64,000 nt of DNA. Origin: Caballeronia temeraria (lineage in GTDB: Bacteria > Pseudomonadota > Gammaproteobacteria > Burkholderiales > Burkholderiaceae). The stretch spans positions 310,001-374,000 of the forward strand of contig NZ_FCOI02000003.1 of assembly GCF_001544795.2 (NCBI RefSeq), given 5' to 3'. Shown one piece after another: positions 9,089-17,053 of the stretch. The position numbers were made by a program, and so were the translations under genes. Numbering within the stretch: position 1 is the stretch's first letter; each line of letters begins with the position of its first letter. The notes beneath the pieces were generated by a model that saw only the letters and a list, made by a program, of their open reading frames with translations, did not search any database and was not told the DNA's origin.

Positions 9089-11068
9089 TCAGCTCAGCTT
9101 GATCGAAGTCGGATCGGCGGTCAGATAGCCCACCGCCGCGCCGTATCGATCCTTGTAATTCGCGCGGATGAGCGGATCGAGCGTGGCCTGCACCTTCGAG
9201 TGCAGCGGCGTTTCCCAGTCGCCTGCGTGCTGGAAGTTGCTCATGATGTAGGTCCAGCCGTTGATCTCGTCGACCGCGTGCAGGCCCGTCGATTCCGCGC
9301 CCGACGGCGCCGACAGAACGCGCGACAGCGTCTTCGTGTCGACGTTGTAGGCCCATAGGAAGTTGTTGACGTGCCGGCCGCTGTCCTCGCCGATGAACAG
9401 CGTGCGCAGCTTCTCCGAGAACTTGAGGTTATCCGGATTCGCGATGCGCTCCGGGTTCCCGATGTTGCCGAGCGCATCGGCGGAAATATCCTCGCCGACG
9501 AGCGCGGCGGGCGCGCCCATGTCGACCGGCACCCATTCGCTGTCGATCGCCGCGCCGGTCAGATCGCGCTGGCCGCCCTTCAGGTTGAACGCGTACACGG
9601 CGCCCGAATTGATGGTCTTGTCGACCGCGAATTCGGCTGCGTGCGCGTCGCCCTTGACCATCGACTTGACGATCTGCGACATCGCCGAGTAGACGGTCTT
9701 GTCCTTTGCGTTGACCGTCGTGCCTTCGAGCTTCGTAAAGCACATGCTCGCGCCGCGCAACGCGGCGTAGCGATGCGTCTCCAGGAACGCGGCGGCCTTC
9801 TCCATGCCCGGCTTGATGCGAACCCAGTTGAAGGCGCCGTTGTAGTTGATGCGCGTGTAGCTCGCATCGAGCGTCGGGCCGACGGCCGTGTCGCTGACGA
9901 CATCCATGATGTCCGCGAGCGTCAGCGTGTTGGCGAGGTCCTCGATTTCATCGCTCGTCGCGTGGCCCAGGTTCATCCACGTGAGATTGGCGGCGCCCGC
10001 ACCCGCCGATGACGTCATCGCGGACTTCGCGACGTAGAGTGTGCCCGCCGACAAATCCGCTTCCTTGTCGGCGACGAACATGAAGACGCCGCCGTTGGTG
10101 GCGTCGTCGCCCATCATCACGGTGCGCTTGTCGGGCATCACCTGGATCAGCTCGTGCGAGATGCGGCCGAGGCAGTAATGCTTCTTGATGGTGCCGGTGC
10201 CGTCCTGATTCACGGTGACTTCGGGCACGTGGCCGTAGTGGTACGGACGCGCTTTGGTCTGGTCGCCGTAGAGGTTCTTGCTGTAGGCGAGGAATTGCGC
10301 GTCCTTCGAGCCGAGCGCCGCATCCGGCTCGTACTCTTCGCTCGACAGATGCGTGTTCCACGGAGACAGGCTCGCGCCGCAGGTGATCCACAGACCGTTG
10401 GCCTTCGATGTATCGACGTTCGCGTAGCTCACGAGCGAGAGCTTGCCGGTGGCCGGGTCCTGGTCGAGCGTGAGCACGGCGATCGGCGACGGCAGGCGGC
10501 CGTACATGCTCGCGGCGTTCTGGTCGCGCGTCGTGTACTCGAACTGCACGACGGCGAACACGGCGTTGCCTTTCACGCCCTTGACGGTCGTCTTGTCGAG
10601 CTTGATGAGCGACGTGCCGTCCGGGCAGTCCGAGAAGAACTGGCGCTCCTTGCCCGCCACCGAACGGTCGATGATCGGCTTGTTGTCGATATCGAAGTAC
10701 CCGCCCGCGACGATGGTGCCGCCGGTCGTGTTCGGCACGACATCGCCCGTCACGAAGAACGGCTGATACGCGAGCTTGTACGCGCGGTTGCTGCCGTCGC
10801 TGAAGTTCACGGTCATCGTCGAGGCGACGGACGTTTTGGCCATCGCGGCGGGATCGGCGAGCGTCGGCGCGGCCATGCTGCTGAACGTGGCGGTGGTGAA
10901 AGCGGCCGTCGACGCAGGCGCGGACGCGGACGGTGCCGCGTTGCTGTCGCTGCCGCCGCATGCGGTGGCGAGCAGCGAAGCGGCGGCCGCGCCGCCGAGC
11001 GGCAGCATCGGGGCGCCGGCGAGAATCTTGAGGGCTTTGCGGCGGGAGAGGTCGAGGGGCAGCGCCAT
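9089..11068 (-). CDS. phoX: PhoX-type alkaline phosphatase (DUF839), Tat-exported lipoprotein candidate
   Basis: A 659-residue protein. The N-terminus has a twin-arginine motif (SRRKALKIL, residues 8-16), a hydrophobic stretch and a lipobox-like LATAC (Cys37), so it is probably folded before export and may be anchored. The body shows PhoX-family blocks such as SPWNTHLSSEEYEPD, YHYGHVPEV, GRISHELIQVMPD, and FIGEDSGRHVNNFLWAY. The family releases phosphate from organic phosphoesters using an iron-calcium cofactor. I chose the ATG at 11068; an in-frame TTG at 11080 sits almost on top of AAGGA and is less likely. A Pho box lies 110 bases upstream (11178-11195), so expression should respond to phosphate starvation through PhoB. 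The gene stands alone. Confidence 0.9.
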   Translation of the reverse strand: MALPLDLSRRKALKILAGAPMLPLGGAAAASLLATACGGSDSNAAPSASAPASTAAFTTATFSSMAAPTLADPAAMAKTSVASTMTVNFSDGSNRAYKLAYQPFFVTGDVVPNTTGGTIVAGGYFDIDNKPIIDRSVAGKERQFFSDCPDGTSLIKLDKTTVKGVKGNAVFAVVQFEYTTRDQNAASMYGRLPSPIAVLTLDQDPATGKLSLVSYANVDTSKANGLWITCGASLSPWNTHLSSEEYEPDAALGSKDAQFLAYSKNLYGDQTKARPYHYGHVPEVTVNQDGTGTIKKHYCLGRISHELIQVMPDKRTVMMGDDATNGGVFMFVADKEADLSAGTLYVAKSAMTSSAGAGAANLTWMNLGHATSDEIEDLANTLTLADIMDVVSDTAVGPTLDASYTRINYNGAFNWVRIKPGMEKAAAFLETHRYAALRGASMCFTKLEGTTVNAKDKTVYSAMSQIVKSMVKGDAHAAEFAVDKTINSGAVYAFNLKGGQRDLTGAAIDSEWVPVDMGAPAALVGEDISADALGNIGNPERIANPDNLKFSEKLRTLFIGEDSGRHVNNFLWAYNVDTKTLSRVLSAPSGAESTGLHAVDEINGWTYIMSNFQHAGDWETPLHSKVQATLDPLIRANYKDRYGAAVGYLTADPTSIKLS

Positions 11069-11177
11069 GTGTGGTTTCAAGTCCTTGATTGTGGGTTGTG
11101 TACCGGCGAGACGAATCCCTCTTTTCAGGCCGTTGCAGCCTGAAGGGCCGGTTGACGCGCTACTTTAGGAAATGAAT

Positions 11178-11195
11178 GTGAAATGCGTTTGACAG
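11178..11195 (-). promoter_or_regulatory. Pho box (PhoB binding site) for phoX
   Basis: On the minus strand the sequence reads CTGTCAA-ACGC-ATTTCAC, two 7-base repeats separated by 4 bases as in the PhoB consensus (CTGTCAT repeats at 11-base period). The first half matches 6 of 7 and the second 5 of 7. It points towards phoX, whose start is about 110 bases downstream. Confidence 0.6.
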
Positions 11196-11283
11196 GCGCG
11201 TGTAATTGTTTCGTGTTTGGGCTGAAAGGGGAATAGTGAGAACGGCGGCGGCGCGCCGAAGCACGCCGACAGCAAAATGGCGA

Positions 11284-12315
11284 TTACATCCGCCCCGCGT
11301 CAACCACCGCTTCCGCAAACGCTTTCGGCGCTTCCTGCGGCAAGTTATGTCCGATGCCCCCCTCCACATTCCGATGCTGATACTTCCCCGTGAACTTCTT
11401 CGCATACGCCGCGGGGTCTGGATGCGGCGCGCCGTTGGCGTCGCCTTCCATCGTGATGGTGGGCACGCCGATCGCCGGTGCACTTGCAAGCCTCTGCTCA
11501 AGCGAATCGTATTGCGCCTCGCCCTGCGTCAACCCGAGCCGCCAGCGATAGTTGTGAATCACCACGGCAACATGATCCGGATTCTCGAACGACTTCGCGG
11601 AGCGGTCATACGTCGCGTCATCGAAGTTCCATTTCGGCGATGCGAGTTGCCAGATCAGCTTATTGAAATCGTGACGATTCGCTTCGTAACCCGCCTGGCC
11701 GCGCTCGGTCGCGAAATAGAACTGATACCACCACGCGAACTCGGCTTTCGGCGGCAGCGGCGCACGATTCGCCTGCTGACTGCCGATCAGATAGCCGCTC
11801 ACCGAGACCATCGCCTTCACGCGCTCGGGCCACAGCGCCGCGATGATGTTCGCCGTGCGCGCGCCCCAGTCGAACGCGCCGAGCGTGGCCTTCTCAATCT
11901 TCAACGCATCCATCAGCGCGATGATGTCCACCGCGACCACCGCCTGCTGTCCGTTGCGCGGCGTATCGGCGGAGAGAAACCGCGTGGAGCCGTAGCCGCG
12001 CAAATACGGCACGATCACGCGATAACCCTGCGCAACGAGCATCGGCGTGACATCGGCGAACGCGTAGATGTCGTACGGCCAGCCATGCAGCAGGATCACC
12101 ACCGGACCATTCGCCGGACCGGCTTCCGCATAGCCGATGCTGAGGACGCCCGCATCGACCTGGCGAATCTGAGCAAAGCCCGCATTCGACGATGACGCAC
12201 GCGGCGCGGTCTGCGCCTGCACGAAGTCGCTCAGGCCGAGTTGCATCGCGCCGACACTCGCGATCGCTGTGCCGAGAAAACGTCGGCGCCATGCGTTGAC
12301 TTGTTCATCCGGCAT
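11284..12315 (-). CDS. Exported alpha/beta hydrolase (epoxide-hydrolase-like)
   Basis: A 343-residue protein with a Tat-type leader (RRRFLG at residues 10-15, hydrophobic stretch, VQAQ cleavage region). The hydrolase core has the oxyanion motif HGWP (77-80), a nucleophile elbow GAFDWGARTA with Asp149, and a C-terminal GGIGHNLPQEAP His. An Asp nucleophile plus HGWP points to the epoxide hydrolase/haloalkane dehalogenase branch. The ATG at 12315 follows AAGGAG; longer in-frame extensions into the upstream gene were rejected. It lies 47 bases after the M81 peptidase gene in what looks like an MFS-M81-hydrolase operon controlled by a divergent LysR. Substrate unknown. Confidence 0.85.
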   Translation of the reverse strand: MPDEQVNAWRRRFLGTAIASVGAMQLGLSDFVQAQTAPRASSSNAGFAQIRQVDAGVLSIGYAEAGPANGPVVILLHGWPYDIYAFADVTPMLVAQGYRVIVPYLRGYGSTRFLSADTPRNGQQAVVAVDIIALMDALKIEKATLGAFDWGARTANIIAALWPERVKAMVSVSGYLIGSQQANRAPLPPKAEFAWWYQFYFATERGQAGYEANRHDFNKLIWQLASPKWNFDDATYDRSAKSFENPDHVAVVIHNYRWRLGLTQGEAQYDSLEQRLASAPAIGVPTITMEGDANGAPHPDPAAYAKKFTGKYQHRNVEGGIGHNLPQEAPKAFAEAVVDAGRM

Positions 12316-12362
12316 GTCGTGATTCTCCTTTTGATAAATTCGATGTACTCGACGAACCACAC

Positions 12363-13868
12363 TCACGCAGCCGATGCGCGCAGTTCGGCAAGCGTCGGTC
12401 CGAGCGGACGCACGCGCATGCGCGCATCGAGATTGCGCCACGGCAGATCGGCGGGATCGGCGGCCATCGGGCCGGGCGCTTTCGCGACGAGTATGCGGTG
12501 CGCGATCGGCTCGAAATCGGCGCGAAAATGCACCGAGCTTTTGTTGACCAGAATCTTCATGCGCTCCGGCTCGATGCCCGCGACACGAAAGAGATTGCGG
12601 TCGAACACCTGCATCTTGATGCTGCTCACCGCGATGCGCACACCGCCGATGCGCAGGCACGCGGTCAGCCCCAGCTCGCCCGACATGCCGTTGAGCATCG
12701 GGCCGTCGAAACGAAAGCGGCCATCCGACAGATACTCGACTTCGTACTCGCCTTCAAGCGGCGAATCGCCGGGCACATTCGAGCCGCCGCCAAGCGCGAG
12801 CCTGATACGCGCGCCCACACCCGCACGATGCGCCGCGTGCGCCGCCTTCTCGTCCCAGATGACGCCCACGGCCGCATCGCGCGCGTCGTGGCGCAGGAGC
12901 GCGCGGACCATGCCCATCGTGTTCGAATCGCCACCGACGCCCGGGTTATCCTGCGTATCCGCGATGATCACGGGCTTCGTCGCATCGCCGCTCGCGTCGA
13001 TCGCTTCGCGGGCGGCTTCATCGGGCGTGAGGAAGGGCACGTCCCAGCGCGCTTCGTCGTTCACGAGCGTGCTCCAGAGTGCATCGACGGCCTTGTCCGC
13101 TGCGTCCTGATCGAGCGCGTAGCCCCAGACCGCCGGACCGCATTCATCGAAATCCGATGCCGGAAATCCCGGCGCGAACGACAGCGACACGACATCCTTC
13201 TCCAGCCTTTCGAGCATGCCGTACGTGCCGCGCGCCGGTTCCACGAGCGTGCACATACCATTCACCGGAATCAGAAACGGAATGCGGCGCATCGCGCGTT
13301 CGAACGGCTTTCCGTGTTCGATTCGCTGCGCCAGCAGATGCGCCGCGCGCAAGCCCGTCTCGGCCATATCGACATGCGGATACGTGCGATACGCGACGAG
13401 CGCATCCGCGAGTTCGACCATGCGCGCCGTGACGTTCGCATGCAGATCGAGCGACACGACGAGCGGCATCTCATTGCCGACGATCTTTCGCACACGCGCC
13501 AGCAGTTCGCCCTCGCCATCGTCGAGATGTTCGGCGACCATCGCGCCGTGCAGGTCGAGATAGATCGCGTCGAAGCCGCCCGCCTTCACACGATCGACGA
13601 TCGCGCCCGCGATCCACTCGTACGCATCTTCCGTCACATGCGCCGATGCACTCGCACCCGCCCAGATCACCGGAATCAGTTCGTGATCCTTATCTTTGGC
13701 CCATTGAATAAAGCCGCCGATCGGCACGTTCACATCGCGCAGCTTGAGCACATCGTCGGCATGCGCCAGCGGCGGGAAGCCTTCGCCCTGGATGAAGCTT
13801 TGATAGCTCGCCTTCGTCGGCGCAAAGGTGTTCGTTTCGTGCTGGAATCCTGCGATCAGAATCTTCAT
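12363..13868 (-). CDS. M81-family metallopeptidase (MlrC/microcystinase-C-like)
   Basis: A 501-residue cytoplasmic protein that opens MKILIAGFQHETNTFAP, the metal-binding N-terminus of the M81 family. Further blocks are YLDLHGAMVAEHLDDGEGE, SLDLHANVT and a late DTQDNPGVGGDSNTMG. Full length matches the family (about 500 residues). In microcystin degradation MlrC hydrolyses the final linear peptide; most family members outside that pathway have unknown substrates. The ATG at 13868 follows AAAGGA. It lies between an MFS transporter gene (31-base gap) and an exported hydrolase gene (47-base gap). The operon suggests uptake and hydrolysis of an amide- or peptide-like compound. Confidence 0.9.
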   Translation of the reverse strand: MKILIAGFQHETNTFAPTKASYQSFIQGEGFPPLAHADDVLKLRDVNVPIGGFIQWAKDKDHELIPVIWAGASASAHVTEDAYEWIAGAIVDRVKAGGFDAIYLDLHGAMVAEHLDDGEGELLARVRKIVGNEMPLVVSLDLHANVTARMVELADALVAYRTYPHVDMAETGLRAAHLLAQRIEHGKPFERAMRRIPFLIPVNGMCTLVEPARGTYGMLERLEKDVVSLSFAPGFPASDFDECGPAVWGYALDQDAADKAVDALWSTLVNDEARWDVPFLTPDEAAREAIDASGDATKPVIIADTQDNPGVGGDSNTMGMVRALLRHDARDAAVGVIWDEKAAHAAHRAGVGARIRLALGGGSNVPGDSPLEGEYEVEYLSDGRFRFDGPMLNGMSGELGLTACLRIGGVRIAVSSIKMQVFDRNLFRVAGIEPERMKILVNKSSVHFRADFEPIAHRILVAKAPGPMAADPADLPWRNLDARMRVRPLGPTLAELRASAA

Positions 13869-13899
13869 GACTGTCGTCCTTTTCGGTGTCGATCGATGT

Positions 13900-15213
13900 T
13901 CAGGCCGTGCGCGTGCTCGCCGCCGCAGCCTTGCGTTTGTTCGCGAGAACCAGCACGCACGAGAGCGCCGCCATGCACGCCATCACGACGAGGCCGCCGT
14001 TCGTGCTGCCGGTGGCGGACTTGACCCAGCCGATCGTCGCCGGGCCCCAGAATCCGCCCGACAAGCCGATCGTGTTGATGAGCGCGATGCCGCCCGCAGC
14101 CGCCGGGCCGGAAATCGTTTCGGCGGGAATCGCCCAGAAGACCGTGTAGGCCATCCACATGCAGGCCGTGGCGAGCGTGAGCAGCGTGATCGTCGCGATG
14201 AGATTGCCGTTCGCATACGGCGTCATCACGAGCAGCGCGGCGGCGGCGAGCGCGGGCAGCGCGCTGTGATAGCGGCGCTCGCCGAGCGCATCGGAGCGGC
14301 GCGCCGCAACGTACATCGCGACAGCGGCAGCGACGTAGGGAATCGCGACATACCAGCCGAGGCGGATCGTGTCGTTCACGCCTTGCTCCTTGATGAGCGT
14401 CGGGAGCCAGAAGCTGATGGCGTAGATCGGGAAGATGATGCAGAAATACGCGAGCGCCAGCAGATAGATGCGCGGATTCTTCGCGACTTCCCTGAATGAG
14501 TCGATGCGATGCGACGCGCCGCTGTGACTGCCGACTTCCGCCTCGACGAGACGCCGTTCATCGTGCGTGAGCCAGCGTGCATCGGCAGGGCGATTGGCAA
14601 GCACACGCCACACAAGCGCACCGAGCGCAATGCACGGCAAGCCTTCGACGAGGAACATCCACTGCCAGCCGGCCAATCCGCCGACGCCCGCCAGCGACGC
14701 AATCAGCCACGCCGACAACGGACCGCCCACGACACCGCCGAGCGGCCCCGCGACGAACACGAGCGCGATCGCGCGCGCCATGCGCTTCGGCCCGTACCAG
14801 CACGAGAGGTAATAGATCATGCCCGGCGCGAAACCCGCTTCGAAAACGCCGAGCAGGAAGCGCATCGCGTAGAACGCGGGCACGTTGCGCACGAAGAGCA
14901 TGCATGCCGACGTAATGCCCCACAGCACGAGAATGCGGCTGAACGTAAGACGCGCGCCGATTTTCGGCAGCATCAGATTGCTCGGGATTTCAAACAGCAC
15001 ATAACCGATGAAAAAGATCCCGGCGCCGACGCCGTAGGCCGCATCGGAGAAGCCGAGATCGCTTTGCATCTGAAGTTTCGCGAAACCCACGTTCACGCGA
15101 TCCAGATACGCGAACATGTAGCAGGCGATGAGCAGCGGCAGCAGCCGCCAGTTGATTCTGCTGTAGAGCGCCGAAACGGCATCGCCGCTGCGCCAGGTCT
15201 GAATCGTCGACAT
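13900..15213 (-). CDS. MFS transporter, ACS (anion:cation symporter) family
   Basis: A 437-residue, 12-helix transporter. INWRLLPLLIACYMFAYLDRVNVGFA at the start, with the LDRVN motif, and RFLLGVFEAGFAPGM in helix 4 are typical of the ACS branch (tartrate, phthalate and hexuronate permeases). The ATG at 15213 follows AAGGAG; the longer frame to 15288 reaches into the divergent promoter and was rejected. It is the first gene of a three-gene operon with the M81 peptidase and the hydrolase, and is divergent from a LysR gene with a candidate operator between them. It probably imports an organic anion that the two enzymes process. Confidence 0.88.
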   Translation of the reverse strand: MSTIQTWRSGDAVSALYSRINWRLLPLLIACYMFAYLDRVNVGFAKLQMQSDLGFSDAAYGVGAGIFFIGYVLFEIPSNLMLPKIGARLTFSRILVLWGITSACMLFVRNVPAFYAMRFLLGVFEAGFAPGMIYYLSCWYGPKRMARAIALVFVAGPLGGVVGGPLSAWLIASLAGVGGLAGWQWMFLVEGLPCIALGALVWRVLANRPADARWLTHDERRLVEAEVGSHSGASHRIDSFREVAKNPRIYLLALAYFCIIFPIYAISFWLPTLIKEQGVNDTIRLGWYVAIPYVAAAVAMYVAARRSDALGERRYHSALPALAAAALLVMTPYANGNLIATITLLTLATACMWMAYTVFWAIPAETISGPAAAGGIALINTIGLSGGFWGPATIGWVKSATGSTNGGLVVMACMAALSCVLVLANKRKAAAASTRTA

Positions 15214-15303
15214 CCGCGTCTCCTTGTCTCGTCTTCCCTGATCGGGTAAGCCGATGTTGAGCGCGTGCGACCGTGCTGGCAAGAGCAACTAAGTTCACGT
15301 ATC

Positions 15304-15320
15304 GTTGCCCTGGTAGCAAC
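15304..15320. promoter_or_regulatory. LysR-type operator in the MFS/LysR divergent promoter
   Basis: GTTGCCCTGGTAGCAAC is a dyad (GTTGC, 7 bases, GCAAC) containing the T-N11-A spacing typical of LysR regulators. It lies 28 bases before the LysR start and 91 bases before the divergent MFS start, a usual place for autoregulation and activation. Confidence 0.5.
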
Positions 15321-15347
15321 ACCATTCATTCGACACGGACGGCGGCC

Positions 15348-16304
15348 ATGCGTGAAATCAATCAGCAGCGTCTGCGCTATTTCCACGAAGTCCTCGCGCA
15401 CGGCACGATTCGCGGCGCGGCGGATCATCTGAACACGTCGCCGTCTGTGATTACGCGGCAGATCAAGCTGCTGGAAAACGAGCTCGACACGACCTTATTC
15501 GAGCGCGAGGCGCGCGGCGTGAAGCCGACCGAAGCAGCGTTTCATCTGCTCGAATTCTGGCGCGGCTATCGTTCGCAGCAGGAAAAGCTCGAAGATCAAC
15601 TGCATGCGCTGAAGGGCTTGCAGCAAGGACAGATTCGCCTCGCGGTGAGCGAGGGCTATGTCGATACGCTCGTCGACGATGTGCTCGCGCCGTTCTGCGC
15701 GCGCTATCCGCGACTCGAAATCGACGTGCAGATGCTCGCCGTCGACGATTTGCTGGAAGAAGTCGCGCAGAGTCGCGCGCATATCGGGCTCGCGTATAAC
15801 CCGCCGCCGCACGAGCGCATCGCGATTCGCGCGAGTTCGCCGCAGCCGGTCGTGCTGCTCGCGCGGCGCGATCATCCGCTGGCCCTGCGCGGCGGCGCCG
15901 CGAAGATTCGCGATCTGCTCGACTATCCGCTCGCGCTGATGCCACCGACGTTCGGCATCGGCCATGTCGTGAAGATGCTCGAAACCACCGACGATTTCGC
16001 CATCCGCCCGACGCTCACGACGAATTCGCTGAGTGCGCTGAAGCGCTTCGTGGCTGCGGAAAATTTCATGACGCTGATCGGCGAGTTCGCCGCGTATCGC
16101 GAACTCGCGAGCGGCGAGCTGACGACGATCCCGGTCGCGCATCCGCTCTTCGAAAGCGCGCAGGCGAAGCTGCTCGTGAAAGCCGGTCGTCCGCTCGCGG
16201 CGGGGCCGCAGGAATTGCTCGACTGGATACTGAGCCGTATGCCGATGTTCGCGCGCGTGCCCGCCGCGCACGTCAAACGAGCGCGCCCCAAAACGCGCCG
16301 CTGA
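15348..16304 (+). CDS. LysR-family transcriptional regulator
   Basis: A 318-residue LysR protein. The N-terminal winged helix-turn-helix spans about residues 5-65 ([20 protein letters not shown], then [17 protein letters not shown]), followed by a two-lobed periplasmic-binding-like effector domain (about 90-305). The ATG at 15348 was chosen because the HTH begins there; the upstream codon at 15273 would add residues from the promoter. The gene is divergent from the MFS-M81-hydrolase operon and probably regulates it through the dyad at 15304-15320. The basic C-terminal tail (KRARPKTRR) is unusual but of unknown meaning. Its stop codon is one base from the convergent gene at 16306. Confidence 0.9.
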   Translation: MREINQQRLRYFHEVLAHGTIRGAADHLNTSPSVITRQIKLLENELDTTLFEREARGVKPTEAAFHLLEFWRGYRSQQEKLEDQLHALKGLQQGQIRLAVSEGYVDTLVDDVLAPFCARYPRLEIDVQMLAVDDLLEEVAQSRAHIGLAYNPPPHERIAIRASSPQPVVLLARRDHPLALRGGAAKIRDLLDYPLALMPPTFGIGHVVKMLETTDDFAIRPTLTTNSLSALKRFVAAENFMTLIGEFAAYRELASGELTTIPVAHPLFESAQAKLLVKAGRPLAAGPQELLDWILSRMPMFARVPAAHVKRARPKTRR

Positions 16305-16305
16305 G

Positions 16306-16974
16306 TTACGGCCCGCCGCCCTCGAGCTTGGACTTTTCGGCGGCGATCTGATCCGCGATCTTCGCGGCGAGATCGTCGAGCGAGGACATCGATTCCGCCG
16401 TATTGATGACGAAGCGCGCCGCCGCGCCGTAGGGCTTCGGCGCGGCCGCCGATTTCTGCCCTTTCAGCTCGCTGCTCGTGTCGATCTGCGTGAGCGCGGC
16501 ATCCGGGCTTGCGGCGAGATTGGCGAGCTGCACGGTGACGTGCGTGTTGGGTTTCTTGTCCGACGAACCCGTCGACGGCAACGCCGCGCCGAATCCGCTC
16601 GACAGCGTTTCATCGAATTCGCCGCTCACGAGCCAGCCCGATGCCGGCGGCGGCGAATCCGCCGTCACGTGACACGCGGCGATGCCCTTCGCGTTCAGCG
16701 CCCCGACGATATCGTCCGCCAGCACCGATGCGTTCACATCGACCTTCATCGAATTGCGCGCCGAACGCAGCCGCGAGCCGAGCAGACGCGAAGAGCCGGC
16801 TTCATGGCTCACCGGCGTAAAGTCGCGAACCTGAACGAGCTTGCTCGCGTTCGCATCGCTCGCGGTCGTGGGCGGACACGTCGACGCAGACTGCGCGAAT
16901 GCAGGCATGCCGAGCGCGCAACCCAGCGCAAAGCCGAGCGCGGCCAGCGAACCGCGCAAGCATGAAGTCTTCAT
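16306..16974 (-). CDS. Secreted protein of unknown function (possibly DUF4410-like)
   Basis: A 222-residue protein with a clear signal peptide (cut after MPAFAQ, about residue 28). The mature protein has KLVQVRDFTPVSHEAGSSRLLGSRL, a predicted alpha/beta pattern around VLADDIVGALNAKGI, the phrase GWLVSGEFDETLSSGFG and a C-terminal amphipathic helix (LDDLAAKIADQIAAEKSKL). The arrangement of a 'residue-poor helix, then GWLVSGEF strand' recalls DUF4410 proteins, small periplasmic or outer-membrane-associated proteins, but this is a guess from memory. The RBS is GGAGA before the ATG at 16974. It has no obvious operon partner. Confidence 0.65.
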   Translation of the reverse strand: MKTSCLRGSLAALGFALGCALGMPAFAQSASTCPPTTASDANASKLVQVRDFTPVSHEAGSSRLLGSRLRSARNSMKVDVNASVLADDIVGALNAKGIAACHVTADSPPPASGWLVSGEFDETLSSGFGAALPSTGSSDKKPNTHVTVQLANLAASPDAALTQIDTSSELKGQKSAAAPKPYGAAARFVINTAESMSSLDDLAAKIADQIAAEKSKLEGGGP

Positions 16975-17053
16975 CGGTTCTCTCCGTCGGGAAGCATCGC
17001 CGTCACACGATGCAGAGATGATAACGCCGGCCCGCGCGCGAGAAAACGCGCTT

